Shown in pieces: positions 36,241 to 43,079 of a stretch of DNA of 64,000 bases. This DNA comes from Myxococcales bacterium (lineage in GTDB: Bacteria > Myxococcota_A > Polyangia > Nannocystales > Nannocystaceae). The first letter of the stretch is position 1, and each line of letters begins with the position of its first letter. Position numbers and translations under genes: made by a program. The notes beneath the pieces were generated by a model. That model made no database searches and was not told the DNA's origin. It saw nothing but the letters and a program-made list of their open reading frames with translations. The stretch lies in contig JACKDW010000003.1 in assembly GCA_020633295.1 (NCBI GenBank), positions 248,001-312,000 of the forward strand, given 5' to 3'.

Positions 36241-37210
36241 CATCGCGTCGCCGCGCGCGACCCGTGAGCCGCGCCCACGCCCGCGCGAGCTCCTCCGGGC
36301 GCCACAGGCAGAAGTAGAAGCTCAGGCTGATGTACGAGAACGGCCCGACCTCGAACAGCGCCAGGATCCCGAGGTGCAGGCACAGGCCCACGAGCGTGTA
36401 GGGCGCGCGCAGGTCCCAGCGGTTCACCAGCGCCCGCAGTCGACCTGGTCGCGCCCGCGTCGCGCGGCAGTAGAACACGAGCAGCAGCAGCGGCGAGAGC
36501 ACCTCGAAGCTCCACGCGACGAAGGTGCCGAGCTGCGTCAGCGGGTAGACCCACGCGACCCAGGCCGTCTCGAGGCGGCGGAACACCGCGTCCTGCAGCG
36601 CCCAGTACAGCGCCGAGTAGCCGCCCGTCGGGAGCCAGGTCGCGCCGAGCTTGTGCAGCCCCGTGGCCCCGTAGAGCACGACGAGCTGCAGCACCGCGAG
36701 GTACCTCGGCCACGCCGGCACGGGGCGCTGGGACGTCCAGCGACCCGTGCGCAGCCGGCAGTCGAGCGAGAGCGTGCGGTTGGAGTCGGCGAGGAACAGC
36801 AGCCACAGCGCGCTCATCGTCAGCGGATCGAAGCCGCCCGAGGCCACGCTCAGCAGCGACGTGAGCGCGAGCAGCGTCTGCCCGGCGATCAGCTTGGGCA
36901 GGCGCCCCCCGAGCCCCACCGTCACGAGCGCGCCCGCGACGACGGTCATCCACACCAGCCCGCGCGCGACCGCCGGCGTCGCGCCGCCGAGCAGCTGCAC
37001 GAGCCAGTTCTGGTTGAGCGTCACCATGCCGCCGAAGCGCGCGTCGACCCAGATGAGCCCGATGACGTCGGCGCGCAGCGCCAGCCCCATGCTCACCAGC
37101 AGGCTCACGCCGACGCCGACGCGAAACAGCGCGAGCGACGTCGCCGGCTCGCGGGTCGCGAGCTGCGCGGCCCAGCGCCGCCACGCGTCGCGCAGCCGGC
37201 TCACGGCCAC
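36221..37210 (-). CDS. HTTM-domain membrane protein (vitamin K-dependent carboxylase-like)
   Basis: 329 residues, about eight membrane helices. The LFRVGVGVSLLVSMGLALR start, LADSNRTLSLD loop and YGATGLHKLGATW segment fit the HTTM family, bacterial relatives of vitamin K-dependent gamma-glutamyl carboxylase. True carboxylase activity has not been shown for most HTTM proteins. The gene's GTG start overlaps the upstream partner gene by 10 nt, so the two products are likely a pair. Its last residues are coded inside the convergent terminator. Confidence 0.88.
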   Translation of the reverse strand: MAVSRLRDAWRRWAAQLATREPATSLALFRVGVGVSLLVSMGLALRADVIGLIWVDARFGGMVTLNQNWLVQLLGGATPAVARGLVWMTVVAGALVTVGLGGRLPKLIAGQTLLALTSLLSVASGGFDPLTMSALWLLFLADSNRTLSLDCRLRTGRWTSQRPVPAWPRYLAVLQLVVLYGATGLHKLGATWLPTGGYSALYWALQDAVFRRLETAWVAWVYPLTQLGTFVAWSFEVLSPLLLLVFYCRATRARPGRLRALVNRWDLRAPYTLVGLCLHLGILALFEVGPFSYISLSFYFCLWRPEELARAWARLTGRARRRDENNMSS

Positions 37211-37935
37211 GCTCCTCGCTGCGCGCGCAGGGGCGCCGCCGGGTACACGCGCGTGTGCTCGTAGCGACCCTCCGGGCGCTCCCCGGCGCGCACGCGGTCC
37301 GGCGGCAGCGAGCGGTAGCGATACAGGCGCACGCGGATCGACTCGGCCTCCGGGAAGTCAGACGCGGCCGCCCGCGCGAGCGCCCGCGCGAGCGGGTTGT
37401 AGTGCCCCGGGACGATGCCGCGCGCGAACCGGCCGACGTACTTGCGCATGCGGTGATAGTCGAGCTGTCCTCTTCGCCATGTGTACTCCCGCGAGCGCGA
37501 GCGGTAGATCGGCCGCCACTCGCCGTCGACGCGGATGTCGACGTGCAGCTCCCCGGGGTGACGCTGCGGGCTCGCGAACATCTGCCACGACTGCTCGAGC
37601 CCGAGGTAGCGCGCGTAGGGCTGCACCGGTCGCGTCACGCGGTCCCGCGCTCGCCCGTAGCGCTCCGCGAGCGACCACAGCCAGGCCTCGAACTCCTGCG
37701 GCGTGATCTCCACGCCCGCGCGGTTGAGCCCGGCCGTCCAGGCCGCGAAGTCAGCCTGCGTGTTCTTGCTGCGCCACGCCGCCTTGTTGGTCAGCGCCCC
37801 GCGCGAGGGGAACGCGAGCGCGACGATCGCCAGCACGTGCAGCGCGATCAGGGCGGCGCGCGCGTGGTCCCACGCCGACAGCGGCCTCGCGGGGGCGACC
37901 TCCTCGTCGGTTGGCGTGTCCTTGATGCTGCTCAC
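37201..37935 (-). CDS. Membrane-anchored partner of the HTTM protein
   Basis: 244 residues. One membrane helix near residues 25-45 (HARAALIALHVLAIVALAF) and a soluble, Arg- and aromatic-rich domain (LEQSWQMFASPQRHPGELHVDIRV, REYTWRRGQLDYHRMRKYV) that is presumably periplasmic. Proteins of this type often precede HTTM genes, and the overlap here supports joint function. GTG at 37935 begins the frame; TAGGAT lies 17 nt upstream. Divergent from queD by 110 nt. Confidence 0.82.
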   Translation of the reverse strand: MSSIKDTPTDEEVAPARPLSAWDHARAALIALHVLAIVALAFPSRGALTNKAAWRSKNTQADFAAWTAGLNRAGVEITPQEFEAWLWSLAERYGRARDRVTRPVQPYARYLGLEQSWQMFASPQRHPGELHVDIRVDGEWRPIYRSRSREYTWRRGQLDYHRMRKYVGRFARGIVPGHYNPLARALARAAASDFPEAESIRVRLYRYRSLPPDRVRAGERPEGRYEHTRVYPAAPLRAQRGAWP

Positions 37936-38045
37936 GGGCGCCGGGCGTCGGCATCCTAGCAGAGGCTCGCCTCGCGCCGCGCTCGCGCCCCACGCCCGTG
38001 GAATCGCGCGGGAACATCGAGTAGGCTCCGGCCCTCCGTCACTCG

Positions 38046-38432
38046 ATGAAGGCAGCGCGACACGTGGAGATCTTCAAGGAGTTCACCTTCGAGGCCGCTC
38101 ACCGGCTCCCCAACGTGCCCGAGGGGCACAAGTGTGAGCGTCTGCACGGCCACTCGTACCGCGTCACCCTGCACGTGCGCGGCGAGGTCGGGGACGAGAC
38201 CGGGTGGGTGCAGGACTTCGCCGATCTCAAGCAGGCCTGGCGGCCGCTCCACGATCAGCTCGATCACCGCTACCTCAACGAGATCGAGGGGCTCGAGAAC
38301 CCCACGAGCGAGGTGCTCGCGCGCTGGATCTGGCGGCGCGCCAAGTCGTCGCTCCCGGGGCTGTGCCAGATCGTCGTGCGCGAGACCTGCACCTCGGGCT
38401 GTATCTACCGCGGCGAGGACGAGCGCGCCTAG
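38046..38432 (+). CDS. queD: 6-carboxy-tetrahydropterin synthase family protein (QueD), with Cys-Glu active-site motif
   Basis: 128 residues. Zinc ligands His19, His34 and His36 (HGH) are present. The motif KCERLHGH has both the Cys (30) of QueD and the adjacent Glu (31) of the PTPS-III group, a combination reported for dual-function COG0720 members. QueD makes 6-carboxy-tetrahydropterin for queuosine/deazaguanine synthesis; PTPS-III yields 6-hydroxymethyl-dihydropterin for folate. TAGGCT lies 18 nt upstream of the ATG. First of four close genes: queD, YhhQ-type transporter, second PTPS, SDR. Confidence 0.92.
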   Translation: MKAARHVEIFKEFTFEAAHRLPNVPEGHKCERLHGHSYRVTLHVRGEVGDETGWVQDFADLKQAWRPLHDQLDHRYLNEIEGLENPTSEVLARWIWRRAKSSLPGLCQIVVRETCTSGCIYRGEDERA

Positions 38433-38451
38433 CCAGCGCGCTCACGGCGGG

Positions 38452-39255
38452 ATGAGCACGGGCGACGCCAGCACGCTCCCATCGTCGCAGCACCGCTACG
38501 CGGGGCTCGAGCCGCTCACGCCCGAGCGCCTCTACCACCGGCGCGAGCTCGTGTTCCTCGCGCTCGCCGGGCTGTTCCTCGGGACCCTGGCGATGCTCAA
38601 CATCCTCGGGATCACGCGCTTCCTCAACGTCGCGTTCATGATCGACGGCTCGCGCGAGTGGACCTACAAGGTCGCGATCGCGGTCGGCGTGCTGCCGTAT
38701 CCCCTGACGTTCCTGTGCACCGACCTCATCAGCGAGCTGTACGGTCGCCGGCGCGCGAGCGCGGTCGTCTACGTCGGCTTCGCGCTCAACGCCTGGGTCG
38801 TCTTCATCCTCTGGCTCGGCGGCGTCTGGCCGGGCTTCGAAGCCCCCGGCGCCGCGGGGCAGGGCGTGTTCTTCGACCTGCAGCGGCTCGCGTTCGGGGC
38901 CGTCGCCGCCTCGATGGTCGCCTACCTCGTCGCCCAGCTCGTCGACGTGCACGTGTTTCACTTCTGGAAGCGGCTGACGCGGGGACGGCACCTGTGGCTG
39001 CGCAACAACGGCTCCACGCTCGTCAGCCAGCTCGTCGACACCGTCTCGGTCATCCTCATCACGCACTTCTACGCCGGCGCGCTGCCGATCGACGCGGGCG
39101 CCGGGCTGTGGCCGCAGCTGCTCGCGTTCATCGTCACCGGCTACGTGTTCAAGGCCGTCGTCGCGCTGCTCGACACGCTGCCCTTCTACGGGCTGTCCTA
39201 CGGGCTCGCGCGCTGGCTCCGGCTCCCCCCGCCCGACGCGGAGGCCGACGCGTGA
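38452..39255 (+). CDS. Queuosine precursor transporter (YhhQ family)
   Basis: 267 residues, about six membrane helices. Family marks include LVFLALAGLFLGTLAMLNILG, YPLTFLCTDLISELYGRRRA (the conserved P-x-T-F-x-x-T-D-x-x-x-E-x-Y-G motif) and NNGSTLVSQLVDTVSVILI. YhhQ-type proteins import queuine or its precursors. The ATG at 38452 is 20 nt after the queD stop, with GGCGG before it. The adjacency of queD and a queuosine transporter confirms a tRNA-modification context for at least the first two genes. Confidence 0.92.
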   Translation: MSTGDASTLPSSQHRYAGLEPLTPERLYHRRELVFLALAGLFLGTLAMLNILGITRFLNVAFMIDGSREWTYKVAIAVGVLPYPLTFLCTDLISELYGRRRASAVVYVGFALNAWVVFILWLGGVWPGFEAPGAAGQGVFFDLQRLAFGAVAASMVAYLVAQLVDVHVFHFWKRLTRGRHLWLRNNGSTLVSQLVDTVSVILITHFYAGALPIDAGAGLWPQLLAFIVTGYVFKAVVALLDTLPFYGLSYGLARWLRLPPPDAEADA

Positions 39256-39267
39256 GCGCGCGTCCTG

Positions 39268-39273
39268 TATACT
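39268..39273 (+). promoter_or_regulatory. -10-like hexamer (TATACT)
   Basis: Internal promoter candidate 8 nt before the GTG of the second PTPS gene, so that gene and the SDR may also be expressed separately from queD. Confidence 0.5.
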
Positions 39274-39281
39274 CGCGCGGC

Positions 39282-39812
39282 GTGGGCACCCAGGTCTCGA
39301 CCATCGAGCTGTTCAAGGAGGCGATGAAGTTCTCTGCGGGGCACTTCACGATCTTCTCCGAGACCGAGCGCGAGCGCCTGCACGGGCACAATTTCACCGT
39401 CTACGTCGCGCTGACCGGCGAGGTCAACGACAACGGCATGATCGCCAACTACCGCGACTTCAAGGACGCGCTGTTCGCCCTCTGCCACGCCTGGAACGAG
39501 TACTTCCTGCTCCCGGGCGCGTCGCCCTACCTGCGCCTGCGCGAGGAGGGCGAGCGCCTCTACGCGACCTTCGCCGGCGAGGACATCCCGTTCCTCAAGC
39601 GCGACGTGCTCGTGCTCCCGGTGCGCAACATCACCGTCGAGGAGCTCGCCCGTCACATGACCGAGCGCCTGCTCGCCGAGCGCAGGCTCATGGCGGACGG
39701 GCGCGTGCACGCGATCACCGTCAAGGTCTCGTCGGGGCCCGGGCAGTCGGGCTCGCACCGCTGGACGCGCGCGGCCGCCGACGGGACCGGAGAGCCGAGG
39801 AGCGTCGAGTGA
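39282..39812 (+). CDS. Second 6-pyruvoyl-tetrahydropterin synthase-family protein lacking the catalytic Cys
   Basis: 176 residues, longer than the QueD at 38046 because of an insertion around residues 75-110. The zinc ligands align exactly (His21, His34, His36), but the motif is RERLHGH: Arg30 replaces the Cys while Glu31 remains. Glu without Cys is the hallmark of PTPS-III, which bypasses FolB in folate synthesis. The next gene, an SDR, overlaps its stop by 4 nt, so the pair could also form a tetrahydropterin reductase module. GTG at 39282 follows TATACT by 8 nt. Confidence 0.88.
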   Translation: MGTQVSTIELFKEAMKFSAGHFTIFSETERERLHGHNFTVYVALTGEVNDNGMIANYRDFKDALFALCHAWNEYFLLPGASPYLRLREEGERLYATFAGEDIPFLKRDVLVLPVRNITVEELARHMTERLLAERRLMADGRVHAITVKVSSGPGQSGSHRWTRAAADGTGEPRSVE

Positions 39813-40546
39813 GCGAGGACAACGACCACCGTGGCGACCCCGAACAGGTCGCCGTCATCACCGGCGCGAGCGTCGGCATCGGCCGCGCGATCGCCGAGCT
39901 GCTGCGCGGCGACGGCCTCCGCGTGATCAACCTCGCCCGCCGCGCGTGCCCCGTCGACGGCGTCCTGAGCGTGCCCGTCGACCTGTCATCAGGAGCAGGT
40001 GTAAAGGAGGCGGCCGCGCAGCTGCGCGCGCGCCTCCCCGGCGGACCCCGCGTGCTGCACCTCGTGCACAACGCCGCCGCCATGCCCCAGGACTCGGCGA
40101 GCGCGCTCGATCCCGCGAGCTTCGAACGCGCGATGCGGCTCAACGTCATCAGCCCGGCCGAGCTGACCGCCGAGCTGCTCCCGCTCATGGCGCCTGGCTC
40201 ATCCGTCATCTATATCGGCTCCACGCTGTCGGAGAAGGGCGTCCCCGGGCGCCTCAGCTACGTCGCCAGCAAGCACGCCGTGCTCGGGCTGCTGCGCGCG
40301 ACCGTCCAGGACCTGTTCGGCACCGGCGTCCACGCCGTCTGCGTCTGCCCCGGCTTCACCGACACCGAGATGCTGCGGCCGGTGCTCGATGAGAACCCCG
40401 AGCTCATGCGCGCGGTCCTCGATATGGTCTCGTACCACCGGCTGCTCGAGCCGCGCGAGATCGCCGAGGTCGTCCGCTTCGCGACCCGAAACCCCGCGCT
40501 CAACGGCGCGGTGTTGCACGCCAACCTCGGCCAGCGCGAGGCCTGA
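39809..40546 (+). CDS. Short-chain dehydrogenase/reductase, possibly pterin-specific
   Basis: 245 residues, classical SDR: TGASVGIGRAI cofactor loop near 19-29, HNAAAM in place of NNAG, catalytic Tyr151 and Lys155 in YVASK. The C-terminal CVCPGFTDTEML is typical. Its GTG overlaps the stop of the second PTPS gene. Pteridine reductases and sepiapterin reductases are SDRs of this length and commonly work after PTPS, so reduction of a 6-substituted pterin is a reasonable inference; other carbonyl substrates cannot be excluded. Confidence 0.88.
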   Translation: MSEDNDHRGDPEQVAVITGASVGIGRAIAELLRGDGLRVINLARRACPVDGVLSVPVDLSSGAGVKEAAAQLRARLPGGPRVLHLVHNAAAMPQDSASALDPASFERAMRLNVISPAELTAELLPLMAPGSSVIYIGSTLSEKGVPGRLSYVASKHAVLGLLRATVQDLFGTGVHAVCVCPGFTDTEMLRPVLDENPELMRAVLDMVSYHRLLEPREIAEVVRFATRNPALNGAVLHANLGQREA

Positions 40547-40600
40547 GCGGCCCGGCGTCCGGTGACCGCCGCGCGCGGGCGCGGCGGTACCCTGACCGCG

Positions 40601-42160
40601 ATGTTGCGAGACGCGCGGATCCTTGGACTTTGTAGCGGCCTCTTGTACCTCTTCGCCGCCTCGGGCTGCGGGGACGACTCGAGCGCGAGCACCGACAGCA
40701 CCGACAGCACGAGCGCCGGCCCTGGCACGAGCGCGGGCACCGGAGACGGAGACGGCGACGGAGACGGCGACGGAGACGGAGACGGAGACGGCGACGGCGA
40801 CGGAGACGGCGACGGAGACGGAGACGGTGACGGTGACGGTGACGGCGATGGGGATGGCGACGGAGACGGTGACGGAGACGGCGACGGCGAGCTCCAGTCG
40901 ATCTGCGCGAGCGTCGAGCTCCCCGAGCGCCTCGGCCAAGAGATCGTCGTGTCGCCTGCGGGCGACGGCGTCGTGCAGATCGAGGGCGGCGCGACCGCGA
41001 CGCTGCGCGAGGTCGTCTCGCAGCTCGCGCCCGGCGACACGCTGCTGCTCCAGGACGGCGAGTACCTGCTCCCAGAAGCAGGCCCTGGCGGCTACACCGG
41101 CCTGTACTTCACGGCGCCCGGCGTCACGATGCGCTCCGTCAGCGGCGACGCCCAGGCCGTCGTGATCGACAGCGCCTACCGCAGCATGGGCGACGGCGTG
41201 GCCGCGATCACGGTCGCGGCCGAAGACGTCGCGCTCGCGGACTTCACGGTCTCACGCTCGATCTTCCACCTCATCCACTTCTGGGCCGAGGGCGACGCCG
41301 GGATCGTCCACAACGTCCGCATGGTCGACGGCGGTCAGCAGTTCATCAAGTCGAGCGCCAACAACGAGAACGTCGACGACGTCGAGATCTCGTGCAGTCA
41401 GTTCTTGATGACGGGCGAGGGGCGCGACAACGTCTGGGGCTACGGCGGGCAGGACGGCGGCACGACCTGCTACACGGGCGGCATCGACACCCACGAGGCG
41501 CGCGGCTGGTACGTCCACGACAACCGCTTCGACGGGATCTACTGCGATCCCGACGGGACCCCTCACCCCGCGCACGGCAAGTTCCCCGAGCTGCGCGGCG
41601 GCATGACCTACACGGGCGGGCTCTCGGAGCACGCGATCCACATGTGGGACAGCGAGGCCGGCGGCGCGCACACGATCGCGCGCAACCGCGTCAAGGACTG
41701 CGCCCGCGGCATCGGCATCGGCCTCGTCAACCCGGTCCACGGCACCGCGGTCATCAACAACACGGTCTCCTCGGCGCACGCGGCGAGCAAGGAGCACGAC
41801 GTCGGCATCATCGTCGAGCGCGGCGTCGACATGCTCATCGCGCACAACACCGTGATCCTCACGCACCCAAACGCCTACCAGAGCGGCATCGAGTACCGCT
41901 GGGCCGAGACCTCCAACCTGACCGTGCACGCCAACCTGACCAACCGGATGATCCGCGACCGCGACGGCGCGGTCGCGACCGAGACCGACAACGTCGAGGA
42001 CGCGGACGTGAGCTGGTTCGTCGACCCCGACGGCGGCGACCTGCACCTGCAGGGTTGCCCGGCGGTCCCGAGCGCGGCCGTGCACGCGCAGGTCCCCGAC
42101 GACCTTGACGGTGAGCCCCGGAGCGACCCGACGCCCGTCGGCGCCGATCACTGTCCCTAG
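40601..42160 (+). CDS. (Gly-Asp)n lipoprotein with right-handed beta-helix domain
   Basis: 519 residues. Lipobox AASGC (Cys23), Ser/Thr/Asp linker, a Gly-Asp run of about 25 repeats, then a parallel beta-helix (VTMRSVSGDAQAVVIDS, VALADFTVSRSIFHLIHFW, VDDVEISCSQFLMTG, WYVHDNRFDGIYCD, AVINNTVSSAH, MLIAHNTVILTHPN), as in pectate-lyase-like or polysaccharide-binding proteins. Catalysis not evident. ATG at 40601 is preceded by TACCCT at 7 nt. The linker matches that of the gene at 29827-31122, which carries a different passenger. Confidence 0.88.
   Translation: MLRDARILGLCSGLLYLFAASGCGDDSSASTDSTDSTSAGPGTSAGTGDGDGDGDGDGDGDGDGDGDGDGDGDGDGDGDGDGDGDGDGDGDGDGDGELQSICASVELPERLGQEIVVSPAGDGVVQIEGGATATLREVVSQLAPGDTLLLQDGEYLLPEAGPGGYTGLYFTAPGVTMRSVSGDAQAVVIDSAYRSMGDGVAAITVAAEDVALADFTVSRSIFHLIHFWAEGDAGIVHNVRMVDGGQQFIKSSANNENVDDVEISCSQFLMTGEGRDNVWGYGGQDGGTTCYTGGIDTHEARGWYVHDNRFDGIYCDPDGTPHPAHGKFPELRGGMTYTGGLSEHAIHMWDSEAGGAHTIARNRVKDCARGIGIGLVNPVHGTAVINNTVSSAHAASKEHDVGIIVERGVDMLIAHNTVILTHPNAYQSGIEYRWAETSNLTVHANLTNRMIRDRDGAVATETDNVEDADVSWFVDPDGGDLHLQGCPAVPSAAVHAQVPDDLDGEPRSDPTPVGADHCP
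40740..40890 (+). repeat. (Gly-Asp)n microsatellite
   Basis: GGAGAC/GGCGAC/GGTGAC hexanucleotide array; inverted counterpart of the array at 30727-30880, about 10 kb away. Confidence 0.9.
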
Positions 42161-42236
42161 CCGCAGGTGCTCCGGCGCGGCGCGTCGACGCGCGGCCGCG
42201 TTGTCGCTGCGCGCCGCGCCGCGTACGATCGGCCCC

Positions 42237-42965
42237 ATGCCGACGCGCTCTCGCCTCGCCCTCGCCGGGCTCCTCGTCGGGCTCCTCGAGCTCTGCGCGT
42301 GCACCCCGGGCCCCGGCCCCGAGACCACGGACGACGCGACGACCGGCGGCGACGCGACGACCGGCGGCGACGCGACGATCGGCGGCTCCGGCGGCGCGAC
42401 CACGGGCGGCGAGGAGATGTGCACGCAGCTCAGCAGCGCGCCCGCGGACAAGGCCGTCACGCTCACGATCTCCAACACCGGCGTCGAGCCGCTGTACCTC
42501 GTCACCGCCGGCGCGGGCTGCCCGGTGGTCGGCGTCGAGCGCAAGCTCGGTGACGCCTACGAGGAGCTGCTGACCCACAGCTACCCGACCTGCCCCTGTG
42601 AGTGCCCGGGGCTGCCGATGGGCCCGGAGCAGCTGGTCGCGATCCCGGCGCAGATGACGAGCGAGCTGACCTGGGACGGGCGCGTCGTCGAGACCTGCGC
42701 GTACACGGTCGAGTGCTACGAGGAGCCGCTGCAGCTGGGGACCGACGTGAAGTTCGTGTACTCGCCCGCCGCGCCCGGCGAGTACCGGCTCTCGGTGGCC
42801 TACTTCACGGCGCCGCCGGACGGCTGCAGCGGCGACGACCAGCTGGGCTACAGCTGCGGCGGCGTCACCGTGTTCGGCCCCGCGGCCTGCGGCGCCGACG
42901 CGGCCGGCGTGGTCGAGGTCACCCTCGCCGACGGGGACCTGAGCGCGGAGATCATGATCCCCTGA
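42237..42965 (+). CDS. Secreted lipoprotein of unknown function
   Basis: 242 residues. Lipobox LCAC (about Cys21), a TTGGDATTGGDATIGG linker made of repeated DATTGG, then a beta-rich domain with four Cys pairs, including PTCPCECPGLPMGPEQ, and a PAAPGEYRLSVAYFTAP strand suggestive of an Ig-like fold. No family recognised. ATG at 42237 is 7 nt after TACGAT. Its stop is separated from the convergent kinase gene by a 9-bp tandem repeat array. Confidence 0.82.
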   Translation: MPTRSRLALAGLLVGLLELCACTPGPGPETTDDATTGGDATTGGDATIGGSGGATTGGEEMCTQLSSAPADKAVTLTISNTGVEPLYLVTAGAGCPVVGVERKLGDAYEELLTHSYPTCPCECPGLPMGPEQLVAIPAQMTSELTWDGRVVETCAYTVECYEEPLQLGTDVKFVYSPAAPGEYRLSVAYFTAPPDGCSGDDQLGYSCGGVTVFGPAACGADAAGVVEVTLADGDLSAEIMIP

Positions 42966-42985
42966 GCGAGCCGCGCGCGCGTCCT

Positions 42986-43079
42986 CAGCTCGATCGAGCT
43001 CGATCAGCTCGATCAGCTCGATCGAGCTCGATCAGCTCGATCAGCTCGATCAGCTCGATCAGCTCGATCAGATCGACCA
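42986..43079. repeat. 9-bp tandem repeat array (GATCAGCTC)n
   Basis: About ten copies of GATCAGCTC or GATCGAGCT between convergent genes, reaching into the last codons and stop of the kinase gene at 43068. Sequence is nearly self-complementary, so it could also fold. Confidence 0.8.

Noticed and set aside
42986..43079. CRISPR-like array
   Set aside because: Units of 9 bp are contiguous with no spacers and no cas genes nearby.
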